From assembly GCF_017744155.1 (NCBI RefSeq), contig NZ_JAGHQT010000005.1:186001-250000 (forward strand): DNA of 64,000 bases, written 5' to 3'. This document shows, in pieces, positions 1-8,713 of this stretch; the first letter of the stretch is position 1, and each line of letters begins with the position of its first letter. The DNA comes from Endozoicomonas sp. G2_1. Its GTDB lineage: Bacteria > Pseudomonadota > Gammaproteobacteria > Enterobacterales > Alteromonadaceae. The notes below the pieces were generated by a model that ran no database searches, was not told the origin of the DNA, and saw nothing but the letters and a program-made list of their open reading frames with translations. The translations under genes were made by a program, and so were the position numbers.

Positions 1-918
1 TAGTAATAGCTCAGGTATATTACTTCTAACCGTAGTACCTTCTATAACTCGATTATTTCTAAGTAGTCGTAAACCAGGTTGCACATAGCTACCTGTTTCT
101 CTCAACATAATAAATCCATGAACCTTCCTTGATTTATAAACGAAATCAAATGGTATTTTCCAGGTTACTAGGGCTTGCTCTTTAACATCACCATTTTTAG
201 TAACAGGAGGGTACACCATTACTTTAGGCTGACTTAGCTGTGTTTTTTTCTTATTAGGTGAAAGTAACTTCCCATCATAATAAAATTCTATAGAAACTTT
301 ATTTCTATAGTTCATAAATGTTTCCGCAATGAAAGGAATGATCACATCTTGATAATGCTCTGCTGACTCAAAGCGAATATGGTTTCTTAGAATTATGTTG
401 GTGTAGTGTTCTGACGCTGAAGCGTCAGTCGATATCACCTCGGCAGAACTTTGATTGTTTTTTAATAGTTTTTGTAACTCAAAATTAAAATCTAACTTTT
501 CATTTTCACCTAATGCAGAAGTTTTGATAGACCAGTTATCAGTGAACCAAATTGAAGAACTCTTCATCCCGATCCCATAGACGCTTAGGCTATCAGTGGA
601 GTGAATACCTAGTTGAACACCCAATCTTAGAGCTCTGTGGATATCTTCTCGTTTAATACCCCCTGCGTTATCTGAAATAACAATTTGATTTTCTTTGCTA
701 GAAATCTCAATTTTTATATTGAGCTTTGGACTAGAGTCAGTATCTAATTTTGCAAGTTTTTTTTCACTATCTATAAATGACTGGATAGAGTTATCAATGA
801 ATTCAGCAAATGCTGTTTCAAGATCATAATTTAAATGTTGGAGAACACCATAAATTTGCATTTCAGGAGAAACATCTACTGAAAAGTTTTTGGAGGCTTT
901 AGGATCATCCTTGCTCAT
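1..918 (-). CDS. GHKL ATPase (MutL/MORC-like), 3' end outside window
   Basis: About 306 N-terminal residues are visible, starting at the ATG at 918. The Bergerat ATP-binding fold is evident: N-box with E39 and N43 (EFIDN), G1 box DNAGG at 83-87, and G2 box GIGMKSS at 115-121. Such proteins hydrolyse ATP through N-terminal dimerisation. Homologues of this type (HATPase_c_3, MutL/MORC-like) occur next to DNA methylases, Z1 helicases and nucleases in bacterial restriction-modification islands. It lies 41 bp downstream of the cytosine methyltransferase on the same strand and is probably cotranscribed. It could instead be an Hsp90- or TopoVI-like ATPase, but the context favours the MORC-like RM group. 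The C-terminal part is cut by the window edge, so any nuclease or coiled-coil domain cannot be seen. Confidence 0.8.
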   Translation of the reverse strand, partial: MSKDDPKASKNFSVDVSPEMQIYGVLQHLNYDLETAFAEFIDNSIQSFIDSEKKLAKLDTDSSPKLNIKIEISSKENQIVISDNAGGIKREDIHRALRLGVQLGIHSTDSLSVYGIGMKSSSIWFTDNWSIKTSALGENEKLDFNFELQKLLKNNQSSAEVISTDASASEHYTNIILRNHIRFESAEHYQDVIIPFIAETFMNYRNKVSIEFYYDGKLLSPNKKKTQLSQPKVMVYPPVTKNGDVKEQALVTWKIPFDFVYKSRKVHGFIMLRETGSYVQPGLRLLRNNRVIEGTTVRSNIPELLL

Positions 919-959
919 TATTTTTTCCTTATTAAACTAAACTAAAATAACGTTCTGTA

Positions 960-2216
960 TCAGGCAGTTTTCCATAATTTCAAGTTGGTTGCAATTAACT
1001 CTACAACTTTTGCATTAACTGCATTTCCTAGTGCTTTGAATGACTGAACTAAACCTTCAGGTAAGTTCTTTAACTCATGCAAGTTTTGGAGTTTGGCAGC
1101 TTCATGAGCTGAAATATATCGATTCTGTGATGGAATAATTGGTATCTGTGTGGGAGTCATAGATATTAATGATGGTGCTATTTCTGGTTTTAATATTCGA
1201 ATGCCAGAGGCTCTAAACTGCACAATATGGTTATAAATGTTATGTTCATAGTGTTTTCCTCTCCATTCAAGTATTTGCCAGCTATTGTTTTCTTTATTTA
1301 TTGATTTAGACCAATCATCGATTATTGCAGAATTACTCGAATATATTGAGCGACTATACATTACAGATTTTTCAAGCCAGTTAGCGACCTTTTTATTCTT
1401 TCTACAATAACTTGGTAAACGCTCCAATAATTCAGTCCATGTTTTACAATCAGACAAAGATGTACCATACGCACCTTTATATTCACGCATTTTACTCAAA
1501 CTCAATGAACTAAAGTCCAATGGGTACGTAGCTCCAAACTCCGGTGCAACAAGAGAAACAGAAGAAAACTTACCTAAATTTATTTTTGAAAGTAATGACT
1601 GCCAATGCGCTAGTAATTCGACTTTTTTGGGTTCTAAAGTCTTGGATTCACATTTATCATCAAGAATATCAAACAACGACTGTTTATCTAGTTGCATATA
1701 TTCAGGCCAAGTAAACTCCTCATCGGCTAATTTACTACCAACAATGAAAACACGTTTTCTATTTTGAGGTATCCCGACGTCTACTGGGGAAATAACCTTA
1801 TATTCAAGTTTATAGCCTATTTTCTCGAATGAACTTTGCATATAGTCCCAAAATGAACCCTGAGCAATCGTAAGAACATTAGGTACATTTTCTAGAACAA
1901 TAAATCTGGGTTTATGATGCTTAGCAATGCGTATAACATGATCGATTAGTTTACCTGACTCAGGGCATTCAGCTCCCTTTTTCTTTCCTGCTAATGAAAA
2001 AGGCTGACAAGGGAAGCCTGCGCACATAACATCATGCTCAGGTATGATTTTTTCATCAACTTTAGTAATGTCTCCGTGAGGTTTTATTCCATAGTTCTTA
2101 AGGTAGAGTTCTCTCAAATGAGGTTCAAGCTCGCAGGCAAACACACATTCATACCCACTATTTATAAAACCGGTGTGAAAACCACCAAGACCCGCAAATA
2201 AATCGATAAACTTCAT
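960..2216 (-). CDS. DNA (cytosine-5-)-methyltransferase
   Basis: This 418-residue protein transfers a methyl group from S-adenosylmethionine to C5 of cytosine in a specific DNA site. Motif I (DLFAGLGG) is at residues 5-12, the catalytic PCQP motif with Cys70 at 69-72, ENV at 109-111, and the QNRKR motif VIII at 151-155. The region about 170-330 between motifs VIII and IX is the target-recognition domain, and motif X (GNAVN) is near the C-terminus. All catalytic motifs are intact, so it should be active. It follows the small HTH gene with a 1-bp gap and precedes the GHKL ATPase, which suggests one operon. No cognate restriction enzyme is visible, so the nuclease may lie left of the window or the ATPase system may replace it. 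Confidence 0.95.
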   Translation of the reverse strand: MKFIDLFAGLGGFHTGFINSGYECVFACELEPHLRELYLKNYGIKPHGDITKVDEKIIPEHDVMCAGFPCQPFSLAGKKKGAECPESGKLIDHVIRIAKHHKPRFIVLENVPNVLTIAQGSFWDYMQSSFEKIGYKLEYKVISPVDVGIPQNRKRVFIVGSKLADEEFTWPEYMQLDKQSLFDILDDKCESKTLEPKKVELLAHWQSLLSKINLGKFSSVSLVAPEFGATYPLDFSSLSLSKMREYKGAYGTSLSDCKTWTELLERLPSYCRKNKKVANWLEKSVMYSRSIYSSNSAIIDDWSKSINKENNSWQILEWRGKHYEHNIYNHIVQFRASGIRILKPEIAPSLISMTPTQIPIIPSQNRYISAHEAAKLQNLHELKNLPEGLVQSFKALGNAVNAKVVELIATNLKLWKTA

Positions 2217-2217
2217 A

Positions 2218-2610
2218 TTAACTTCCTTGTAATGTTGATGCGTTGGCTATATCAGCGATATTTTTAAGTAAACCTCTTACCTGTTTTTCAATCAGAGGGT
2301 TACTTTGTACAGCTGCTTCTATTTGTAAAAATTCTTTCTTTAATTTCGACTCTTCTTGAATTTGATGTTTTGGTACATCTATTTTTAAAAAGTCGCATAG
2401 TTTTGATACACGCTCACTATTTATTTCGAAATTATTTTTTTTAATCCTCTGTACAAAATCTTTATCAAGGCGCGGAAAACCAGCTTGAATTTCTTCGGCA
2501 TATTCAGCGTTAAACGCTTCACAGCATTGCCTTAAAGAAAGTCCTTGCTGAAAAAGTTCACTTTTAACCAGCTCCGCAATTTGAAAATTTGTAAGTTTGT
2601 TATAATTCAT
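2218..2610 (-). CDS. small helix-turn-helix protein, possible RM controller
   Basis: The 130-residue protein has an N-terminal helical region (about residues 8-80) with a segment resembling an XRE/Cro helix-turn-helix (around LSLRQCCEAF) and ending in SERVSKLCDFLKIDVP, a sequence typical of the last helices of such domains. The C-terminal 40 residues are helical and charged. It is the first gene of the methyltransferase-ATPase operon, with a 1-bp gap to the methyltransferase. By analogy with controller proteins of restriction-modification systems it could regulate its own operon; an imperfectly centred palindrome upstream (2653-2666) is a candidate binding site. The family was not firmly identified, so the regulatory role is inferred from position and fold. 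Confidence 0.6.
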   Translation of the reverse strand: MNYNKLTNFQIAELVKSELFQQGLSLRQCCEAFNAEYAEEIQAGFPRLDKDFVQRIKKNNFEINSERVSKLCDFLKIDVPKHQIQEESKLKKEFLQIEAAVQSNPLIEKQVRGLLKNIADIANASTLQGS

Positions 2611-2652
2611 AGTCGTGTTTAATTAATGCAATTGTTATAAATGTATCAAATA

Positions 2653-2666
2653 TGTACGACAGTACA
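2653..2666. promoter_or_regulatory. inverted repeat, candidate operator of the cargo RM operon
   Basis: TGTAC-GACA-GTACA is a perfect 5-bp inverted repeat 43 bp upstream of the HTH gene start (minus strand). On the minus strand a TTGATA hexamer followed about 17 bp later by TTAATT/TAATTA lies between this repeat and the start codon and could be the promoter. The rest of the 298-bp gap between 2611 and 2908 is AT-rich and shows no other recognisable feature. The function is inferred from position only. Confidence 0.35.
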
Positions 2667-2908
2667 AGTTAAAATTTAAACAAAGCGTTAAATTTTATTT
2701 TAAGGCTTTGAATAAAAATGAGTTTTATCAAAAGATTTATAAATGCTGTTGTTTAGTAATCAAGTGGTTATTGAATATTGAGTTAAGAATGGAATTAAAC
2801 TGTAGAGTAGCTATTATTTAGAAATCTTCGAAACTAAGTATGTTTCTCAGAAGTTTTATTAACTAGCATTTTATCTGATACAACATTTTTTATTTTTTCT
2901 AATGTTGT

Positions 2909-4795
2909 TTAATTAAGAGTGCTTATCCATTTTTGTATTCTATCTTGATAAAAATCAGTCATCGCTTTTAAGCGTTTTTTATCATCAGTTTCATCAAATA
3001 TATCGCGATTATGCGCAAATTTTTGCTTGTATGGCATTGTTGAGTTTTTGCGCCATGTCTGTCGGCTTTTAACGTAAGTTCCTAATTCCTTCTCTAATTC
3101 TCTAGGTAATTTTTTTAGGCCATCGCTGAAGATTATTCCCGCAAAACGATCATTTTTTTTAAGACGCTCAAACTCTAATATATAAGCAAAAGCAAACTTA
3201 TATTTGAGCTCAAAAATTAAGAACTTACGACAACGTTTGATTTGCTTTATTCGATAATGAGGTGATGCTTGGCTATCAAATTCTCCTGGTTTTTTTTGAT
3301 CAGTCATCACCCAGTTCGCAGGTGATTCTAAATCTCTTAATTTTGTCGGCACAATATTTTCTTTTGAGCCAAGATGCTTGCTCTCTTCTATGCTGACTGG
3401 AAGCCGTCTGTTTTTAATTGTGAGATTATTTATTTCAACGTTTGAAATAGCTGAAATGTAATTGTTGAGTGTTTTGGAATAGCTATGTTCAATATTGTCT
3501 GAGCCAGATTTTTTTAATGCTGACTCTGATGTAACCCTGTAACCACTTTCGAGTTTTCCAAGTTTTTCATTATTGGTGTTTACGCCGCTATTTCCGTGAG
3601 ATAAAGCGTCTATTTCTCCAGTGCCGACATAAACTATAATTTTCTTTTTACCAGGATGTTTTAGCTCTCTTTTATCTATTTTTCTTATCGTTGTACCTTC
3701 CAATCCTTGATGTATTAATTCAGATTCATCAAACACCATATGTGTTATTTCAATTTGACTATCTGTTGCTCCACTCGATTTTATTTTGTCTTGGTTTTGT
3801 TCTTGATGAGTGTCGTCGTCACCATTACTAATCGAATGTTCGCTGCCTTTTTTGTTCGGCACAGGTTTCTTCTTGAATACAACACCATCTTCATATTCTT
3901 TGGCCTCACCTCTATTGTCGTTATCTCGTCCAAAAACTAAGTTTTTAAATGGGTAAGCACCTGAACAAGCTTCAATGCTTGAAACAAGTAACTGGTTACT
4001 ATCAGCTATTGGTTTGGCCTCTACTTTCCATTGAAGGTTGCCATGCACAAAAGGCGCACAATATAGACTTAGTTTGCCGCTGGGTAGCTTTTTATGCGAG
4101 CTTTTTTGGTGAATTTCACAATAACGTTTTTTTGCATATTCACTGTAAAATATTCGGCCAACATGTGGCGCAACAATGTCATACATTTCCGCTCTTAAAT
4201 GAACGTAATTGATCCTATTGTCAAACTCTTTGATGGTTTCTATGGAAAGCTTCTTGTGGTAAAGAACGTTTGTACCTTTACCGCTCATTGCTGCTTTAAG
4301 AAGGCATGAGTGAGGTAGATAAAATGCGGCGATAGCTGTTGCCGGAACGACAAGCTCTACGCTTTCTTGTGTTTCTCTGTTGAATGCCTGGCATCTCATA
4401 GCCCATTGCTGATGATATTCACGACTCAAAAGTTCGTATTTTTCAAATATAGTTGGAGATAGGATTGTACTTATTGGTTCTAGCTTTAGTTTTGGATCTA
4501 ATGACAATGAGACAACAAATTTTTTTCTGCGATTGCGATCTGTTTTTTTTTGAATCTTGCCATTTTCGTCAAAAACGTCACCTCTTTTGAATACGCTGAG
4601 GATACCTATATTTGTAGGTTCAACGACGAATGATTCGGCTTTAGCTTTGTTCTCTTTTTTATCAAAACCAGTAATGGTGGTGTTTAAGAAAGACTCTTGA
4701 TTACTGTTAAATGTTAATTCACCGAAGGAGAAGAGTAAGTTACATGGATGAAGTGGTTTGCTTATATAGAATGATAGTGAACGACCTTTTTTCAA
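2909..4795 (-). CDS. TnsE/TniE-like transposition protein
   Basis: A 628-residue basic protein encoded last in the transposition gene set, 62 bp after tniQ. Its position matches tnsE of Tn7 and tniE of Tn6022. An N-terminal region (1-290) with a conserved-looking segment around residues 148-171 is followed by a hydrophilic, low-complexity linker (about 290-345) and a C-terminal domain (about 510-628) that includes FAYILEF (535-541) and QTWRKN (579-584), reminiscent of the end of Tn7 TnsE, where a TWRNDF segment is found. TnsE of Tn7 directs insertion to conjugating or replicating DNA; whether this one does so is not known. It is longer than Tn7 TnsE (about 540 residues). The assignment rests on order and weak sequence resemblance rather than a clear motif. 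Confidence 0.6.
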   Translation of the reverse strand: MKKGRSLSFYISKPLHPCNLLFSFGELTFNSNQESFLNTTITGFDKKENKAKAESFVVEPTNIGILSVFKRGDVFDENGKIQKKTDRNRRKKFVVSLSLDPKLKLEPISTILSPTIFEKYELLSREYHQQWAMRCQAFNRETQESVELVVPATAIAAFYLPHSCLLKAAMSGKGTNVLYHKKLSIETIKEFDNRINYVHLRAEMYDIVAPHVGRIFYSEYAKKRYCEIHQKSSHKKLPSGKLSLYCAPFVHGNLQWKVEAKPIADSNQLLVSSIEACSGAYPFKNLVFGRDNDNRGEAKEYEDGVVFKKKPVPNKKGSEHSISNGDDDTHQEQNQDKIKSSGATDSQIEITHMVFDESELIHQGLEGTTIRKIDKRELKHPGKKKIIVYVGTGEIDALSHGNSGVNTNNEKLGKLESGYRVTSESALKKSGSDNIEHSYSKTLNNYISAISNVEINNLTIKNRRLPVSIEESKHLGSKENIVPTKLRDLESPANWVMTDQKKPGEFDSQASPHYRIKQIKRCRKFLIFELKYKFAFAYILEFERLKKNDRFAGIIFSDGLKKLPRELEKELGTYVKSRQTWRKNSTMPYKQKFAHNRDIFDETDDKKRLKAMTDFYQDRIQKWISTLN

Positions 4796-4857
4796 TGTTA
4801 CCTTACCTTGGTTAATATCGCTTAATGGACTGATTTAATGATACTAAGGGCGGTAAG

Positions 4858-5982
4858 CTAATTTTTCCAGCTAAAAACTCGCATTAAGTGTGTCTCTTGT
4901 TTCACCTGTGAAGCAAACTTACTTTTTAGTCTCTTCGGTATTTTAAAAGATCGGTCTTTTCCGAGTATTTCTCCGATATTTGGTTGCGAGGGCGCATATC
5001 CCATTTTTATTAACAGTTTTATTGCTTGGGTAATTTCATCTTCACTAACATGACAGTACTCTTTGCTGAGCTTGGTTCGCATGACCTGATGTAACCAGTA
5101 AGGCCATTTATGTCTTGTCTCTTGATAAAAAGCACTTTGGCAGAAGTATTGGCTCTTATGCAGTGCAACAAGATTTTCCGGCCACTGTGATAATAGTCTT
5201 GCAATAATACTCATTATTTCGAACCTGATACTTAACGACAGGGTTGTGTAATCAGGTCGTTGGTCTTTTAACTGATCGCATAATAAGCAGAAGATGGAAC
5301 GCCTAATTCCTTTGACTAAAAATGCGAGCCCTTTAAAGAGTAGAAAGCTGTGGATATCGAGTGATTGCCACTTAATCCAATGTTGTTCGTTTGCCGTGAT
5401 AATTTGCTTAGTTAAAGAAATGAGAGCTGTATCATTAACCTTGATTATCGGAGCTTTTGTTAAAAGTACTAGGCACTTGTCACACCTGAGCATTGAATCA
5501 TGACGAACATCTAGCCTATGAAAATTGATTGGTTCTGCGCATCTAAAGCATCGGTCATAAAGTTTTATATTGTGCTTTGGACAAACCGTAACATGAGCTA
5601 ATCGCCAGTGCCGACGATAGTATGGTGACTCTTTAAGACATAACGGGCAATATTGGAGCCAAGGTTTTGTTTTTCTAAAGCCAACTAGTGTGGTATTGAG
5701 TAGTGTGATTTCTGAATTGTTATTGGGAGTGCGTTCGATACCGTAAAACTTGTATTGTGGCATCAAGAGTTTAGTGATTTGGCTCTGAGGGTATGGGGTG
5801 ATACTACATATTACTGAAAGGTGTTTATCATCAAGATATTTATCAATATCTTTCGCCCATAAGTTTGTTTGAAAGTGATGTTTAACAAATAAATATGGGT
5901 CACATAGATTTTCTCTTGCGAGCCTTGAAAGCCATGATGAAAGACATTCATCACCGTAAGGCTTCGGCCAGCTCAACAGCAT
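4858..5982 (-). CDS. tniQ: TniQ family target-selection protein (TnsD/TniD-like)
   Basis: TniQ proteins bind the attachment site and recruit the transposase through the TnsC-type ATPase. The start shows the family hallmark GDECLSSWLSRLA (10-22), and a zinc-binding array follows: C112/C115, C134/H137, C145/C148 and C167/C170, with the typical HWRLAHVTVCP stretch. At 374 residues it is shorter than TnsD of Tn7 (about 510) and closer to TniQ/TniD of Tn6022. It lies 6 bp after tnsC. The insertion in comM suggests that this protein recognises a comM site, as proposed for Tn6022-type elements; that specificity is inferred. No second TniQ, Cas gene or CRISPR array is visible, so there is no sign of RNA-guided targeting. 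Confidence 0.92.
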   Translation of the reverse strand: MLLSWPKPYGDECLSSWLSRLARENLCDPYLFVKHHFQTNLWAKDIDKYLDDKHLSVICSITPYPQSQITKLLMPQYKFYGIERTPNNNSEITLLNTTLVGFRKTKPWLQYCPLCLKESPYYRRHWRLAHVTVCPKHNIKLYDRCFRCAEPINFHRLDVRHDSMLRCDKCLVLLTKAPIIKVNDTALISLTKQIITANEQHWIKWQSLDIHSFLLFKGLAFLVKGIRRSIFCLLCDQLKDQRPDYTTLSLSIRFEIMSIIARLLSQWPENLVALHKSQYFCQSAFYQETRHKWPYWLHQVMRTKLSKEYCHVSEDEITQAIKLLIKMGYAPSQPNIGEILGKDRSFKIPKRLKSKFASQVKQETHLMRVFSWKN

Positions 5983-5988
5983 TTTAAG

Positions 5989-6861
5989 TTAGACTTTTCT
6001 TCTTACTTCTGGAGCTATCCAATCTATTTTAGAGAGCGTTTTAAGCGTAATTTGCTCTTCGCCGTTTTCAATCGCGTACTTCGCCGCTCTTTTTAAAATA
6101 GCGTCAATTTCGCCAATCCAGCCCCCACTCATGGTATAAATCTCCATCGCAATATCTTGTTGTTGTAAATTGGATGGGGCTCTAAGTGGTATTATTTTTT
6201 CGAATGTAGCTAAGAGCTTTCTGTATTCGGAGCTGAGCTGCCATCGAGGCAATACTATTGGTTCAAACCTATTGGCGAGTTGGTTATCAGATAATATCGC
6301 TGTATGTGCTTCTTGCGTACCAGCCCCAATAATCGAAATTTGGCATCGATTACCTATATATTTAAGGGCATCTAACATTTGTGCTTTTTTGAGCTTCGTC
6401 GTGTTCATTAAAACGTGAAGCTCATCAATCAACAAAACTTTTACTTTGTATAATTCAATAGCATCAAATGCTAACTGTGCTTTAACATCTTTTTTTGACG
6501 AATAACTGTAAGTGATGTGAAGAACATTCAGTATTTGAGTGTAAATAGTGTCAGGGCTAGCATCTGGCGGTATTTCAATGAAAATGACCGGTACGACCAT
6601 TTTATCCTCATAAGGACACTCATAAGGTTGATGCGACTTTAAGAATCGCTCTAATAGAAAAGACTTACCATTATTGGTATGAGACTTAATAAGTAAATTG
6701 GGCATTCTATGAGTTTTAGGATGATTTAATATATCTTCCATGCGTTTTAGTGTGTTATTTGCGTTTGAATAACCTATCCAACGGCGCTTTAACGTTTCAT
6801 GAATGCGCTCTTTAGCGGGTAAGTCGGCAATATGCAGAACTGATTTGTGTAAATGTTTCAT
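5989..6861 (-). CDS. tnsC: TnsC/TniB-like AAA+ transposition ATPase
   Basis: This 290-residue AAA+ protein would link the TniQ-marked target with the TnsAB transposase. The Walker A region is at residues 60-67 (SHTNNGKS); the usual first glycine is Ser60, but the GKS is intact. Walker B is LLIDE at 143-147. A winged or lid region follows to the C-terminus. Its size is close to TniB (about 300) and smaller than TnsC of Tn7 (about 555), so the long TnsA/TnsD-interacting tails of Tn7 TnsC are missing. It begins 1 bp after tnsB and ends 6 bp before tniQ, so the set is one operon. Confidence 0.92.
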   Translation of the reverse strand: MKHLHKSVLHIADLPAKERIHETLKRRWIGYSNANNTLKRMEDILNHPKTHRMPNLLIKSHTNNGKSFLLERFLKSHQPYECPYEDKMVVPVIFIEIPPDASPDTIYTQILNVLHITYSYSSKKDVKAQLAFDAIELYKVKVLLIDELHVLMNTTKLKKAQMLDALKYIGNRCQISIIGAGTQEAHTAILSDNQLANRFEPIVLPRWQLSSEYRKLLATFEKIIPLRAPSNLQQQDIAMEIYTMSGGWIGEIDAILKRAAKYAIENGEEQITLKTLSKIDWIAPEVRRKV

Positions 6862-6862
6862 A

Positions 6863-8713
6863 TTAAATATCTATATCAATATCGTCGAAGGGCTCTTCAA
6901 TTGACCAATCAGGTTTGATGACTTCTGGTGCCTTTGGTGCGACATGTTTTACTGATTGTTTTAACTGGGTTTTACGTTGTGCTGCACGTCGAGTGGCTTT
7001 AGTTGATTTTTCTGCTTGCTCGGAAATAGCTAGTAACTCTCGGTGTGCTTCGATAATTTTTTGCTCGTCAATTTTACTTTTGCCTTTTTCTCTTAGCAGC
7101 TTATTTATTTTGGTGAGTTCAAAACGAGTCATATTCTCTGCGGTGCGCTCTACTCTTGGTATTTCAATGTAATCTTGAGTATCGGGATCTAAGAAGTAGA
7201 TATGATTAATTTGGTGTAGCTCATATTTGATAATGTACTTACCGTCTTCAGCATCGGACTTTACGTTGATCCATTTTGCTATCGCTGGATGGAAGTAGTG
7301 AATATTATCAATTGAAATGCCGTAACGTTGCACTGAGCGCTTTACATAAGGCAAAAAATCTAGATAGAGTCTGCGTTCATCTTCTACAAATTCTGGTAAG
7401 CCAGTAGGGGGATTGTCGTTATGGCTCTCAAACAAACCTTCTTCAAACTTAGAAATGGGAGACTGTTTTAAATCGCTATGAGTTCTTTGATGATAGTACT
7501 TAGTGATATATGTTACGAGCCATTTCTGAAACTCTGAAAACGTAAAAATAGCTCGTCCTTCAGAGTCATAATCTAGTTTGTCTTGAGGGTTTTTAAAGGT
7601 TGTTCCGCGTAGGTTGTTTAAATCGTTCTTTACTGTACGCATCAAACGCTCAACATGCCCGCCAAAATCAGGCCGACTCAATGGCCGCCAGTTAATTTGA
7701 ATGCCATAGTTGAAGCAAGCATGGTCGAGGGATTTGCTTCTAAAATCAGCACCATTATCTGCATGGATAACTCTCATTATTCCCCATATAGGCCATTCGG
7801 TCGTAATACCTTGATGAGATAACCAGCTTTCTTTACGAGAGATAGCGTGTGTTATACACATACCAACAGTTGTTGCGCTTGGGGCTTCTAAAGCAAGGTA
7901 GTAACCAACAATAGCTCGACTATAAACATCGATAGCAAACGTTACCCAAGGTCTGCATATTGGCAGTCTTTCTTTATCATCAACCAGCATGACGTTTGGC
8001 TTGGTATGATCTATTTGTATAACATCGAGAGGGTAGTTTCCCTGTGGGAACTTGCTTATTTTCGGGTCAAATTGTTGAGCTGCAATTGCTTTGCTAAAAC
8101 GTTTTTGTGTTTGAATTTTAGGAGCTGTTTTTTTAGCTCTTCTAGAGTACGTCTTATATGAACAGGGGGTTACACCCGCATTTAAGCAGTCAACTTCATA
8201 ACTTTTATACGCGACACTAATATCAGGGCGCTCAGGAACAAGGTAGTGTTTTTCAATGCTTTCTTGAAGAATGAGCTCTTGTTCTTGGTTAAGCCTTGAT
8301 TTGCCTGAATCGATCCGTTTAATACGAACGAGAGAAGAAACTTTTCCTGAACTTTTATAACGTTTTATCCAACGGTAAATCGTTGCTCTTGATGTCCCCG
8401 ATTTTTCTGCAACGCTAATAACATCTTTTGTTGTTATTTTGCTTTCAAGCGCAAGTAAAGGCTGAATCGTTTTATATCGGCTTTCTGCAAGTTGCCAATC
8501 TTTTTCTGATAACAATAAACTGTCAATATCATTTCGTTTTGAGGCATCATCTTCCTCGTTTACGGGAGTGATGTTGGCAATATTGATACGTTCCAATTCA
8601 TCTGTGGCAAGGTTGATAGCGAGCACATATTGCAAGTTAACAACTTTATGTAATCTATATTTCTGCTGCCCAACAGCAACGATAAGACCGGGTTGTAGCG
8701 CGACTGTTAACAT
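6863..8713 (-). CDS. tnsB: TnsB/TniA-like DDE transposase
   Basis: The 616-residue protein carries out strand transfer of the element's 3' ends. A helix-turn-helix of the Mu-transposase/TnsB type lies at about 90-130 (SGTSRATIYRWIKRY at 105-119). The RNase-H-fold catalytic core follows, with D235 (IQIDHT), D319 (IHADNG) and E355 (GGHVERL). A Mu C-terminal beta-barrel domain follows, and a charged tail (about 545-616) may contact the TnsC-like ATPase. All three catalytic residues are intact. The start overlaps the end of tnsA by 7 bp, typical of translational coupling. Confidence 0.95.
   Translation of the reverse strand: MLTVALQPGLIVAVGQQKYRLHKVVNLQYVLAINLATDELERINIANITPVNEEDDASKRNDIDSLLLSEKDWQLAESRYKTIQPLLALESKITTKDVISVAEKSGTSRATIYRWIKRYKSSGKVSSLVRIKRIDSGKSRLNQEQELILQESIEKHYLVPERPDISVAYKSYEVDCLNAGVTPCSYKTYSRRAKKTAPKIQTQKRFSKAIAAQQFDPKISKFPQGNYPLDVIQIDHTKPNVMLVDDKERLPICRPWVTFAIDVYSRAIVGYYLALEAPSATTVGMCITHAISRKESWLSHQGITTEWPIWGIMRVIHADNGADFRSKSLDHACFNYGIQINWRPLSRPDFGGHVERLMRTVKNDLNNLRGTTFKNPQDKLDYDSEGRAIFTFSEFQKWLVTYITKYYHQRTHSDLKQSPISKFEEGLFESHNDNPPTGLPEFVEDERRLYLDFLPYVKRSVQRYGISIDNIHYFHPAIAKWINVKSDAEDGKYIIKYELHQINHIYFLDPDTQDYIEIPRVERTAENMTRFELTKINKLLREKGKSKIDEQKIIEAHRELLAISEQAEKSTKATRRAAQRKTQLKQSVKHVAPKAPEVIKPDWSIEEPFDDIDIDI

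Noticed and set aside
3740-4212. Plus-strand open reading frames inside the TnsE-like gene
   Set aside because: They lie entirely within a clear minus-strand gene, have no ribosome-binding site and no protein-like composition.
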